Positions 9,350-17,101 of a stretch of DNA of 64,000 nt are shown here, piece after piece. The stretch comes from an uncultured Polaribacter sp. (GTDB lineage: Bacteria; Bacteroidota; Bacteroidia; Flavobacteriales; Flavobacteriaceae), in contig NZ_CANMBY010000004.1 of assembly GCF_947496195.1 (NCBI RefSeq), forward strand, positions 62,001-126,000, in the 5' to 3' direction. A model generated the notes under the pieces. It ran no database searches. It saw only the letters and a program-made list of their open reading frames with translations, and was not told the DNA's origin. The translations under genes were made by a program, and so were the position numbers. Every line of letters starts with the position of its first letter. The first letter of the stretch is position 1.

Positions 9350-10078
9350 TTATTTATTAATGTTTTCATCAATAAGTTCAATAATATTCTTTAAAGTTGC
9401 GGTTAGCTTCTTTTCTTCTCTTAACCCATCTTTTCGTTGAAAATAAAAAAGATGGTTCGTTGCCCATCTAAATTCTGGATTTTCATACATTGATTTTACG
9501 TTAAGTCCTACATTTTTTCCATCTTTAATAATCATGGCATCAGTCCAAGCAGATTTTATCAAATCATCTCTTTGGGCTTCAATTTTTCGGGTGTTTTCTA
9601 CAGCATCTATTGTCAATTCCTTTAGAGATGCCAGTAAATATTTTAGCTCCTTATTAGAAAGTTGATTGATTTGTCCTGAAGAGATTATAGAATTAAGTAT
9701 TCCATTTTGCGGATCATAAGTGACGTTCCAATTCAATTTTCTGAATGATTCAAAAAACAAACTATCCGACATTTTATCAAAAGCTGCTCTATCTTTAAAA
9801 AGCGCTCTCATTTCTATTGCGGTTTCAAAGGATTTTTCGTTTTCCACAATTGCAAATTCCAAAGCTTTTAGATTTATTGTCATTTCTTGTTTAAGGTCTT
9901 TGAGAATAGACTGCTCTGCATTTTTTAGCTTTCGGTCTTCATTCCAACCATTAATAGATACCGCTATAAGGATTCCGATAATCACAAGAAGAATCTCACC
10001 AATAGCATAAATTAAATATTTACTGAATTTATTTTCAGAAAGTAAGTTTCGTCTAATTTTTCTAAAGAATTTTATCAT
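9350..10078 (-). CDS. DUF6090 family membrane-anchored protein, cassette 16
   Basis: 242 residues. Same architecture as the neighbouring cassette gene at 8443-9189: charged N-terminus MIKFFRKIRRNLLSENKFSK, one membrane helix (YLIYAIGEILLVIIGILIAV), then a helical domain of about 195 residues. The N-terminal 45 residues of the two proteins are almost identical while the distal parts diverge strongly. The leader just upstream (GGTTATAATGAAGCA) is also shared. Function unknown. Confidence 0.85.
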   Translation of the reverse strand: MIKFFRKIRRNLLSENKFSKYLIYAIGEILLVIIGILIAVSINGWNEDRKLKNAEQSILKDLKQEMTINLKALEFAIVENEKSFETAIEMRALFKDRAAFDKMSDSLFFESFRKLNWNVTYDPQNGILNSIISSGQINQLSNKELKYLLASLKELTIDAVENTRKIEAQRDDLIKSAWTDAMIIKDGKNVGLNVKSMYENPEFRWATNHLFYFQRKDGLREEKKLTATLKNIIELIDENINK

Positions 10079-10102
10079 TGGTTATCGGTTGGTTATAATG
10101 AA

Positions 10103-10234
10103 GCACAACGTCTTGGTATAAGCTTTGTTGCGTTTTAGTTATACTAAAAATAAGCAAATTATTAAACAACTTTGTGCCTGCGTATTTTTCCGAAGGAAAA
10201 ATTTAGCAGTAATAAAGTTTATACAGTGTTGGCT
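10103..10234 (-). repeat. attC-like site of cassette 15 (family C)
   Basis: Cores AAC 10107-10109 and GTT 10228-10230; minus-strand plan AAC-ACT-GTATAA ... TTATAC-CAAGAC-GTT; internal hairpin TTTTTCCGAAGGAAAAA. Nearly identical to the site at 15203. Confidence 0.9.
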
Positions 10235-10968
10235 GTAGGCTTTATTTCAGTTACAAATTCATAATTAAATTTTCCCATTTGTGTTTTTATTAAAACTTTA
10301 TCACCAGCATTTAATTCATTCCAAAGTTCCCTTTTTATTTTAAATCTTTTTTCCGATTTTCCTATTTTTATGAAAATCCAATTTGATTTTTTTTTATTTC
10401 CACTACCGGTTCCTTTTTTACTGATAATATATTCAGAAGTCACAGTTTCCTTTTCGGCATTTTTTTTATTCAGAAAACTTGCTGTAGAAATGGTTAATGC
10501 TGTTAAGCCTAAAATAAAGCCAAAAACTACAGAATATCTTCTCCCACTTTCGCTAAATACTGAAGGTCGAATTTTAAAAAGAAAGAATAGTCCAAATAAG
10601 CTAAAACTAAATCCTAAAATTCCAAAATTTTTCCAAAAACTTGTTTCCTCAATTATATTCTCAATATTGTTCATTTGAAATATTAAGAATACTAAACCAG
10701 AAAAAAATAAAACCATAGAAATATGACTCCAGATTTTATCTTTAAGTTTTGGTTTTTTTTCACGAATTGTTTTTGTTGGGAAGATGTAAAATAATAATTC
10801 TTCAGAGTTAGAAATAAACCAAATTAAACTTCTTAAAATTATTAAGATTGCTAAAACATTAAAATATCTTAACCAAGAAGTTTCATTTCCAAATATTATA
10901 ATAATTAATATTCCTATTAAAATTAATATTGAATTATTCCGAATTTGTTTTTTATGCGTTTCGTTCAT
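10219..10968 (-). CDS. Membrane protein of unknown function, cassette 15
   Basis: 249 residues with about four hydrophobic helices in the first 170 residues (two near 11-55, one near 85-100, one near 116-165), then a soluble C-terminal beta-rich domain of about 70 residues. Family not recognised. Odd feature: the last residues ANTV and the stop codon lie inside the attC-like site (10219-10234), so the recombination site supplies the C-terminus and a different downstream partner after recombination would alter it. Confidence 0.78.
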   Translation of the reverse strand: MNETHKKQIRNNSILILIGILIIIIFGNETSWLRYFNVLAILIILRSLIWFISNSEELLFYIFPTKTIREKKPKLKDKIWSHISMVLFFSGLVFLIFQMNNIENIIEETSFWKNFGILGFSFSLFGLFFLFKIRPSVFSESGRRYSVVFGFILGLTALTISTASFLNKKNAEKETVTSEYIISKKGTGSGNKKKSNWIFIKIGKSEKRFKIKRELWNELNAGDKVLIKTQMGKFNYEFVTEIKPTANTV

Positions 10969-10979
10969 TTTTAGCTTAC

Positions 10980-11114
10980 TGCAAACGGTTTTCGTATAAG
11001 ATTAGTTGCGTTTTTGTGCCCGAGGATTTTTCGAAGGAAAATCAGAAGTAGCAAAAATGCAACTAACTTTGATTAAGCACATAAAATAGCAATTAATTTT
11101 ATATAGTGTTGGCA
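10980..11114 (-). repeat. attC-like site of cassette 14 (family D)
   Basis: Cores AAC 10984-10986 and GTT 11108-11110; internal hairpin ATTTTTCGAAGGAAAAT. Cassette ends GTTGGCAAA match inverted at about 11928-11936. Confidence 0.88.
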
Positions 11115-11131
11115 AATCGTTTTATGCGTTA

Positions 11132-11905
11132 TCAATGGCAGCTTAGAGTTTTTTTAATTATATTTTTCTTTTCAAAGCCGATTAAAACAATACCTGTAGC
11201 CTCCTTAAGCTCCCAATCTGAGTCTGGTGACGCAACAATTTTGTAGTAACCAGGTTTTTTAATTTTAAATTTAACGTTAGCGCCTCCACTTCTTTCTCCA
11301 ATTGGGGTGTAATAGCTTTCAATTAGCTCCCATTCATTTTTTAAATTTAATTCATTTTTAAAACTTATCTGAATATCTGGACTAGGACAGTTTGCTCTAA
11401 CTTCTAATATTCTATATTTTACCTCATACTCGTTGTCTAAGAAATACTCAATTTTTTCCAAAGATTCGTTTAATATGATTATATTATCCCTAAGTAACGA
11501 ATAATTTGTTCTTATTTTCTCTTTACTTCCTTCTAAGGAAGAAGAGTCTTTACTGCATAAAGCGTTGGAATTTTTTACAATCTCTTGTGATTGATAATAG
11601 CTCTTCGACAAATAATGGACAAAATCTTTATACAAGGAAATTTTTTCTTTTTGTTTTGGATCATTGAAATCAAAAGTGTTCATCACTTTATTCAAATCGT
11701 TTCCACAATTATTAATGTGGGTTAAGATTTTTTCTGAATATTTTCTCATTTTACAAAATTCTCCTTTACCCATTGATTCTACGTGCTCTCTAAGAGAATC
11801 CATTAAATTCTCATTCGAAATGTTTTTAAAATCATCAAATCCATTTTGAGAATAAGTGAATTGAGTTAACCCAAGTAATAGAATAAAGATCATTAGTTTT
11901 TTCAT
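11132..11905 (-). CDS. Secreted hypothetical protein, cassette 14
   Basis: 257 residues with a clear signal peptide (MKKLMIFILLLGLTQFTYSQ). Residues about 25-165 look alpha-helical; the C-terminal third is beta-rich (GERSGGANVKFKIKKPGYYK region), resembling a small Ig-like or lipocalin-like module. Four cysteines lie in the mature part (near C53, C63, C120, C171). No family recognised; likely periplasmic or cell-surface. Confidence 0.72.
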   Translation of the reverse strand: MKKLMIFILLLGLTQFTYSQNGFDDFKNISNENLMDSLREHVESMGKGEFCKMRKYSEKILTHINNCGNDLNKVMNTFDFNDPKQKEKISLYKDFVHYLSKSYYQSQEIVKNSNALCSKDSSSLEGSKEKIRTNYSLLRDNIIILNESLEKIEYFLDNEYEVKYRILEVRANCPSPDIQISFKNELNLKNEWELIESYYTPIGERSGGANVKFKIKKPGYYKIVASPDSDWELKEATGIVLIGFEKKNIIKKTLSCH

Positions 11906-11929
11906 CTTTTCATTTTTTATTTAAATGTT

Positions 11930-12063
11930 TGCCAACGGTCTCGTATAACCGTCAGTTACGGGTTAATATACATAGACTTTTCGGTTTAGCACAAGCTTTA
12001 GCAATTCCGAGTGGATTCGGACGTAGTCGAATCCGCCGTAATTGCGGTTATACATTGTTGTAA
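11930..12063 (-). repeat. attC-like site of cassette 13 (family B)
   Basis: Cores AAC 11934-11936 and GTT 12057-12059; minus-strand plan AAC-AAT-GTATAACC ... GGTTATAC-GAGACC-GTT; central hairpin GGATTCGGACGTAGTCGAATCC. Confidence 0.92.
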
Positions 12064-12071
12064 CCAGTTTT

Positions 12072-12449
12072 TTATTCCACTTTTTCATAGTAATGGTTCA
12101 AATCGTAATTCAGAATAATTTTCGGTTTTTCAAAAATCTTATTGCTGAAGTACGTATAATATCCTGCTTTTCCCATTTCGTACTCATAATGTAGTTCAAT
12201 TTCAGAGTTTAGTATTCCGTAATTTACATCATAAGTTCCTTCTCCGTAAAATTCGCTCGAAAATGTTCCGTCAGATTTTAAATTCAGCGTGTCCGCTTTG
12301 TGAGGTGTTTCCACACAGCAAGGTTCATTTCCGTAATTGGTATTTGCATAAATTCCAACGACACTATATTTTGTCATAGGAATATCACATCGTAAAACTA
12401 AAATTCCGATGAATAAAATTATTCCAATTCCGAATAGTATGCGTCTCAT
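12072..12449 (-). CDS. Membrane-anchored or secreted hypothetical protein, cassette 13
   Basis: 125 residues. An N-terminal hydrophobic helix (ILFGIGIILFIGILVL) is followed by RCDIP, which is not a canonical lipobox. The remainder is beta-rich with the pattern VGIYANTNYGNEPCC ... DTLNLKSDGTFSSE and looks like a small beta-barrel/lipocalin-like domain. Family not recognised. Confidence 0.7.
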   Translation of the reverse strand: MRRILFGIGIILFIGILVLRCDIPMTKYSVVGIYANTNYGNEPCCVETPHKADTLNLKSDGTFSSEFYGEGTYDVNYGILNSEIELHYEYEMGKAGYYTYFSNKIFEKPKIILNYDLNHYYEKVE

Positions 12450-12461
12450 ATGGTAAATTGG

Positions 12462-12593
12462 TTACAACGTGTTTGTGTATGATTTCGTTGCGTGTTTCAG
12501 CAACTAAATTAGCAAATACAAACCTAATAGAAAATCCGCGAGGATTTTCGTAAGTAGGCGAGTACTAGCAATGAATTATACACGGTGTTGTGC
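12462..12593 (-). repeat. attC-like site of cassette 12 (family A)
   Basis: Cores AAC 12466-12468 and GTT 12587-12589; plan AAC-ACC-GTGTAT ... ATACAC-AAACAC-GTT; internal hairpin GAAAATCCGCGAGGATTTTC. Cassette ends GTTGTGCGTA match over 10 bases. Confidence 0.92.
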
Positions 12594-12597
12594 GTAG

Positions 12598-13779
12598 TTA
12601 TTGTTCTAATGTTTCATAAGCGACATTTGGATAGAAATTCCGATATTTAATATCATAAATTTGAATTCCTGGTACATTTTTAACCACGTGATAATCTTCA
12701 ATGAAATTGTTCTTCTTATCTGTATCTGCTACTAATTGCCATTTCATACCAAGCGATGACAAACTATTAATGAATAGTAATATTTGTTCGTAAGTAGAAA
12801 TTTGAGCTCTTAATAATTTACTGTATTCATATTTGGTGTCCTCTGGTATTAAATCAGACCTATCCAACATTTTATATGATTGGTAAAGATTTCTATAATA
12901 GTGACCTAATCTATGTTGGTGTCCTCCATAATATTTCTTGTATTTGAGTTTTTTCTTTCGGTTTTGGGCTAATTGTTCGGCCATAGATTGGTCAAATTCT
13001 TCTTCATTTTCCAATTCATCGAAAGATGCAAGCACTGTATTTAAGATTTGTTTTGATTCCAATTCTTTTAGTTTTTTCCAAAATGCAAATCTTTTTTTGT
13101 TTGATTTTTTAGGTTTCTGTTGAAGGTAAAATAGAACGATTTTCAAAATTTTTGGTTCAATTATTCTTTTGAATTTACCTTCTACTATCACTTTTCCTTC
13201 TTGTCCCAATCCATAAAACAATACAAAATAGGTAAAGTCAATGATACACATTTCCAAAACTGTTGTATTCAGTTTGTTCTTCGCGATAATTTCGTTGATG
13301 TGAGTTTTATAAGATTCATTAATGTAATTTTCAAAATTCCATCTTTTAGTTAATTTTTTAATATCTCCATAAAGTTCTTTAAACTCATCGACAATTTCTT
13401 TTACTACTTGTCTATTGTTGATGTCTCGAGTAGTTTTCTTATCACGTTTTCCATAAGTCATTTGAGAAACATTCTCTCTATGAATTCTAATCATCTCATA
13501 AAAAACTTCTTCGAATCTTTTTCTTCTACTTTCTTTATTTTGTTCCCGAAATGTTAAGATGATTAATATCGTTCCTGCAAAAGCAAAAAGTGTTCCTACT
13601 ACACCAGCAACAAAATCTCCGATTTGACCAGATTGTTCATAATCAGTTTTATTCCAAAAATAAAGACCTTCAATAAATGGTTTGATGGTCGTGGCGAAGA
13701 GATAAATCAGAAGACCAATTATAATAATTATGATAGCGAACTGTACAAATCTTGTTTGTTCTTTGAAGGACTTCCACAT
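12598..13779 (-). CDS. Putative phage abortive infection protein (putAbiC type), cassette 12
   Basis: 393 residues. Two N-terminal membrane helices (about 14-32 and 55-75) enclose GDFVAGVVGTLFAFAGTILI, followed by the family-typical FEEVFYEMIRIHRENV (about 88-104) and a C-terminal HQHRLGHYYRNLYQ ... LLRAQISTYEQILLF block. This combination matches the putative abortive-infection family (putAbiC), membrane-anchored proteins linked to phage defence. It is the longest cassette gene here and its attC-like site is well preserved. Homology is read by eye, and defence activity is inferred from the family name only. Confidence 0.8.
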   Translation of the reverse strand: MWKSFKEQTRFVQFAIIIIIIGLLIYLFATTIKPFIEGLYFWNKTDYEQSGQIGDFVAGVVGTLFAFAGTILIILTFREQNKESRRKRFEEVFYEMIRIHRENVSQMTYGKRDKKTTRDINNRQVVKEIVDEFKELYGDIKKLTKRWNFENYINESYKTHINEIIAKNKLNTTVLEMCIIDFTYFVLFYGLGQEGKVIVEGKFKRIIEPKILKIVLFYLQQKPKKSNKKRFAFWKKLKELESKQILNTVLASFDELENEEEFDQSMAEQLAQNRKKKLKYKKYYGGHQHRLGHYYRNLYQSYKMLDRSDLIPEDTKYEYSKLLRAQISTYEQILLFINSLSSLGMKWQLVADTDKKNNFIEDYHVVKNVPGIQIYDIKYRNFYPNVAYETLEQ

Positions 13780-13816
13780 TTAGTTATTTTCTCTTTTAGG
13801 TTGGTTTTAATTACGC

Positions 13817-13946
13817 ACAACGTGTTTGTATAAGATTAGTTACGTTGTTTAAGCAACTAATTTAGTAAATACAAACCGAATAGAAAATCCGCGAGGATTT
13901 TCGTAAGTAGGCGTATACCAGCAATTAATTTTATACGGTGTTGGCG
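13817..13946 (-). repeat. attC-like site of cassette 11 (family A)
   Basis: Cores AAC 13821-13823 and GTT 13940-13942; internal hairpin GAAAATCCGCGAGGATTTTC. Cassette ends GTTGGCGTG match over 9 bases. Confidence 0.9.
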
Positions 13947-13952
13947 TGTCGT

Positions 13953-14141
13953 TTATTTAATTTTATATTTCTTTTTTATGTTTTCATTCAATTCAACTTC
14001 CTTTAATTCCGATTTTCCACCACCGTGAATTTTACTATTTGGATAAGTTTTCTCCCAATATTTTTTCGTTTTTTTATTGAAAAATAGAGTTTCCCAGCCA
14101 CTTTCGTCTGTTGCGATTTTTTCCAAATTAGTTTTTTCCAT
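13953..14141 (-). CDS. Imm27-like immunity protein, cassette 11 (second gene)
   Basis: 62 residues. The pattern ESGWETLFFNKKTKKYWEKT continuing YPNSKIHGGG matches the core of the Imm27 immunity family (gW-x-tLF ... yWE-x-tYP-x-s-x-x-HGGG). Such proteins neutralise polymorphic toxins in self or kin protection. No toxin gene is visible in the window, so it may be an orphan immunity gene. It shares a cassette with the unrelated ORF at 14168-14476 (26 bp between them). Confidence 0.75.
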   Translation of the reverse strand: MEKTNLEKIATDESGWETLFFNKKTKKYWEKTYPNSKIHGGGKSELKEVELNENIKKKYKIK

Positions 14142-14167
14142 TTATATAAAATTCCTAATTCTTTTTT

Positions 14168-14476
14168 TTATTCTTTCACGTTTTTTTCACACTCGTCAAA
14201 AGTTTTATTGAAATCTCGTAATCGTTTAAAATTTTCAAAATTACTTCCTTCTTTATATTCAGCTAACATCATTACATCTCTTGGATCTTGTTGAGCTACA
14301 TTTATAAAATTATTTAGTTCTTTGATTGATCCTTTTGATAGATAAATTATACATCGAATAATTCTGTCATTGTTTAGATATTCCAATTCATTCAGTTTAT
14401 TTTTTAGAATTTCTAAAGCTTTATTTGAATCCTTTTCAAAGTCAGATTTTATTCTGTTAATTATATCGATTTTCAT
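14168..14476 (-). CDS. Hypothetical protein, cassette 11 (first gene)
   Basis: 102 residues from ATG at 14476; a longer TTG reading would start inside the attC-like core and is rejected. Helical, soluble, with the block NNDRIIRCIIYLSKGSIKEL followed by NNFINVAQQDPRDVMMLAEY. I have a weak sense that this block recurs in small bacterial proteins but cannot name the family. Two-gene cassette with the Imm27-like gene. Confidence 0.72.
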   Translation of the reverse strand: MKIDIINRIKSDFEKDSNKALEILKNKLNELEYLNNDRIIRCIIYLSKGSIKELNNFINVAQQDPRDVMMLAEYKEGSNFENFKRLRDFNKTFDECEKNVKE

Positions 14477-14491
14477 ATTTTCTGTAATGCA

Positions 14492-14622
14492 CGCCAACGG
14501 TCTAGGCTATGAGTAGTTGTATGGTTTAGCACTTAACTTTGCAAGTACACACCAAACTGAAAATCCGCGAGGATTTTCAGAAGTAGGCGAGAACAAGCAA
14601 TTACTTATAGCCATTGTTGTAA
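14492..14622 (-). repeat. attC-like site of cassette 10 (own arm sequence)
   Basis: Cores AAC 14496-14498 and GTT 14616-14618; plan AAC-AAT-GGCTAT ... ATAGCC-TAGACC-GTT. The arm differs from all other sites yet stays complementary; internal hairpin GAAAATCCGCGAGGATTTTC. Confidence 0.92.
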
Positions 14623-14630
14623 TGCGTTGT

Positions 14631-15155
14631 TTAATTTTTTGCATACCGTAGAGATAAATTGGCATTATTAATATTATGTTTGTTTTTTTGTATGCTGTTA
14701 AATTTGTCTGCCATCTTATTAAAGGCCTTTTCAACACTTTTGTAGTTTCTACGTGCATTTTTTGGACTTCTAATTGTCCAATTACAAACATCAATCATAG
14801 CCTTTGCGGCATAATTAAGGCTATAAAAATCGCTTTTCAATTTTTCCAGACTTTTGACATATAAAAATAAATTATCATCTTTAAGCCATTGGATCAGCTG
14901 CTTAGTTCTATTATAAGCTAATCCGCTCTGTTGTTTAACTAATTCTGCTTGAGCTTTTAGATTTTTTGATTTGTCTTTAATTCTACCTTTTTTGTCACTT
15001 ATTGCAGCATAATAAAAACCATCTAATGCTTTTTTTGTTGCTTTCATATTAAAGTCTCCTTTCACTTGTTCTGAAAGCTTGTTTGCTTGAGCATATGAAT
15101 TAGAACTAACTACAATGGTTAATAATGTTAAAAGAAACAGTAATTGTTTTTTCAT
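14631..15155 (-). CDS. Secreted helical hypothetical protein, cassette 10
   Basis: 174 residues with a signal peptide (MKKQLLFLLTLLTIVVSSNS, cleavage near YAQA). The mature part is basic and almost entirely alpha-helical, with one cysteine. No family recognised. It resembles in style (signal peptide plus about 150 helical, Lys-rich residues) the non-cassette gene at 36390-36929, but I see no convincing sequence match. Confidence 0.72.
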   Translation of the reverse strand: MKKQLLFLLTLLTIVVSSNSYAQANKLSEQVKGDFNMKATKKALDGFYYAAISDKKGRIKDKSKNLKAQAELVKQQSGLAYNRTKQLIQWLKDDNLFLYVKSLEKLKSDFYSLNYAAKAMIDVCNWTIRSPKNARRNYKSVEKAFNKMADKFNSIQKNKHNINNANLSLRYAKN

Positions 15156-15202
15156 AATAGTTTGTATTTAATTTTTAGTAGAGTTTTTTTCATCCTAATG
15201 CA

Positions 15203-15335
15203 TTACAACGTTTCTCGTATAAGTTTTGATGCGTTTTTGTTATGCTAAAAATAAGCAAATTATTAAACAACTTTGTGCCTGCGTATTTTTCCGAAGGAAA
15301 AATTTAGCAGCAATAAAGTTTATACAGTGTTGGCA
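15203..15335 (-). repeat. attC-like site of cassette 9 (family C)
   Basis: Cores AAC 15207-15209 and GTT 15329-15331. Nearly identical to the site at 10103, including hairpin TTTTTCCGAAGGAAAAA. Cassette ends GTTGGCAATA match over 10 bases. Confidence 0.92.
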
Positions 15336-15339
15336 ATAG

Positions 15340-16089
15340 TTAATTTTCATATTTTCCTAACCAATTTATTTCAGCCTTCCAATCTTTTTTAATGTATTCC
15401 TTGTTGTTGTAAATTCTGAAAAACCTTTTTATTTGGTACTCTTTCAATATTGTTTTTATAGAATCCAATTCAGAATCACTAACTTCTTTATCCACGAATA
15501 AATTCAGTCTTAAACTGTCAATTTTAGATTCATCATTGGAGAAGTAAAAATTTCCGATTTTATATTTAAGTTCTCCAAATCGTTTCAAATATTCATCTGT
15601 TTTAATTAAAATTGTATCTCTTTGTTTTCCTATGTAAATATTGATTCCAAAGTCTTTATTTGAAATAGGAACTATCTTTTCATTTGTAGAAGGTAGTTCA
15701 ATATCTATTCCGATTTTATTTGTAAAATATTCGAAAGAATTGTTTATCTTTTTAAATACTAGCGATATAGAGTCTTTTTTGTTATTTAAGAATAAGGTGT
15801 CTTTTTTCTTATTAAAACTAAATTCTAACGTGCTTTTAGTCCCTTTTTCATTAGAAAGTAAATTATGAATTAAGGTTTGTTCAATTTTATTTTCTAGAAC
15901 TTTCCAATTCGTAGAATATTTATTTGAATAATAGTCATATACAATTGAATCATTAAAAAATTGAATTTCAAGGTCGTCAATAGAATTTGATATTGTGCTC
16001 CAATTCCCAATAAAGTCAGATTTAAGATTTTCTTTTTTACAATTAAAAAAAAATAATAGGATTATTAAAGGAGTAATTCTCTTCTTCAT
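15340..16089 (-). CDS. Lipoprotein of unknown function, cassette 9
   Basis: 249 residues from ATG at 16089; an earlier TTG (16101) lies in the cassette end and is rejected. N-terminus MKKRITPLIILLFFFNC with a plausible lipobox cysteine at residue 17 (KKE follows). The N-terminal half (FIGNWSTISNSIDDLEIQFF) looks like a lipocalin-type domain common in Bacteroidota lipoproteins. Rich in Lys and Asn; no family assigned. Confidence 0.73.
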   Translation of the reverse strand: MKKRITPLIILLFFFNCKKENLKSDFIGNWSTISNSIDDLEIQFFNDSIVYDYYSNKYSTNWKVLENKIEQTLIHNLLSNEKGTKSTLEFSFNKKKDTLFLNNKKDSISLVFKKINNSFEYFTNKIGIDIELPSTNEKIVPISNKDFGINIYIGKQRDTILIKTDEYLKRFGELKYKIGNFYFSNDESKIDSLRLNLFVDKEVSDSELDSIKTILKEYQIKRFFRIYNNKEYIKKDWKAEINWLGKYEN

Positions 16090-16095
16090 AATTAT

Positions 16096-16166
16096 TGCCA
16101 ACGGATGATGATATCGATCGTCTCTCTGAGGAACGAAGAGATATGATCTGATATCTATTGTTATGC
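16096..16166 (-). repeat. Compact attC-like site of cassette 8 (71 bp)
   Basis: Much shorter than the others. Cores AAC 16100-16102 and GTT 16160-16162. Plus-strand arms GATATCGATC and GATCTGATATC pair except for one extra T, a bulge reminiscent of the extrahelical bases of attC hairpins; TCTCT/AGAGA extends the stem. Cassette ends GTTATGCTCA match over 10 bases at 16160 and 16961-16967. Confidence 0.88.
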
Positions 16167-16475
16167 TCAGGATTTTATTCTTTGCTTTGCATATTTCTTT
16201 ACAAATTCTTTTGCTTGTTTCATCGTTTCAGGATAAGGTACATATGTATTTATTATTTCATCGTCATATATATGTTGATATTCAAAACCTTCACTTACAA
16301 AATATTTAACCACATTCCATTTCCTTTCATCTTGTTTTTTTGGCGGTCGAAACCTATGTGGCATAAGTTTCATTTTTACACCGCACTCAGGGCATTTGGA
16401 TTCTCGAATATTATCAAAATCTGATCCTAAGTTCTGAGACTTTCTGCAATCGAAACAGACATTTTTATGACCCAT
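16167..16475 (-). CDS. Zinc-ribbon protein, cassette 8 (second gene)
   Basis: 102 residues from ATG at 16475, 2 bp after the stop of the preceding gene; a longer reading would overlap that gene by 40 bp. Two CxxC pairs (VCFDCRKS and KCPECGV, about 20 residues apart) form a zinc ribbon, followed by MPHRFRPPKKQDERKW. Similar small proteins exist in many bacteria without known function. Its stop codon lies in the cassette terminus immediately next to the recombination core. Confidence 0.8.
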   Translation of the reverse strand: MGHKNVCFDCRKSQNLGSDFDNIRESKCPECGVKMKLMPHRFRPPKKQDERKWNVVKYFVSEGFEYQHIYDDEIINTYVPYPETMKQAKEFVKKYAKQRIKS

Positions 16476-16477
16476 AA

Positions 16478-16948
16478 TTAATTGTTTATGTCTTTCAAAT
16501 GTTTTGAAGAAAGACAAGGTTCAGCATATTCAATTAATCCGTCCTCTTCATACTTATCTAATCTGGCTTTAATTCCTTTGTAATTTGTTTCTGATAATAT
16601 CTCCATAGAGAAATATGAATCGTTGACACCTTCGGAAGTACAATTTAAACTTTTGAATTCATCTCTTAATATTTCTTTGTTATAGTTGTCCTTCACGATA
16701 CTAATTAAGACTATTGAATTTCCAGAATGTTTGGTTGTTTCTCGATACGTAATGCGTTCTTCACTTTCATCATATTCAGCATAGAATTCATCGTCTGTTG
16801 CAATTAGAGGTCCATAGAATGGAATACTGTCAAGTTTGTAAATACCTTTTTCTTTATCAATTATTTCAGCCCACATGGTTTCCACAACAATTTCATCCAA
16901 TACATTGCTTTGGTATTTGAATAATATTTTTTCTAAGTTATTTTCCAT
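16478..16948 (-). CDS. DUF4265 domain protein, cassette 8 (first gene)
   Basis: 156 residues. The pattern VVETMWAEIIDKEKGIYKLD, then SIPFYGPLIATDDEFYAEYD and a later HSGNSIVLI matches the DUF4265 family: small soluble proteins of unknown function, often next to polymorphic toxin or immunity genes. Paired with a zinc-ribbon gene in one cassette. Confidence 0.8.
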   Translation of the reverse strand: MENNLEKILFKYQSNVLDEIVVETMWAEIIDKEKGIYKLDSIPFYGPLIATDDEFYAEYDESEERITYRETTKHSGNSIVLISIVKDNYNKEILRDEFKSLNCTSEGVNDSYFSMEILSETNYKGIKARLDKYEEDGLIEYAEPCLSSKHLKDINN

Positions 16949-16960
16949 TTTTTATCTTGA

Positions 16961-17093
16961 GCATAACGGTCTCGTATAACCGTCAGTTACGGGTTTATAT
17001 GCGTTAATTTTCGGTTTGGCACAGACTTTAGCAATTCCGAGTGGATTCGGACGTAGTCGAATCCGCCGTAATTGCGGTTATACATTGTTGTGT
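16961..17093 (-). repeat. attC-like site of cassette 7 (family B)
   Basis: Cores AAC 16965-16967 and GTT 17087-17089; arms GTATAACC/GGTTATAC; central hairpin GGATTCGGACGTAGTCGAATCC. Almost identical to the site at 11930. Confidence 0.92.
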
Positions 17094-17101
17094 GCAGTTT
17101 T

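Noticed and set aside
14507..14794. Minus-strand ORF overlapping cassette 10
   Set aside because: Lies in another frame of the secreted-protein gene and crosses the attC-like site.
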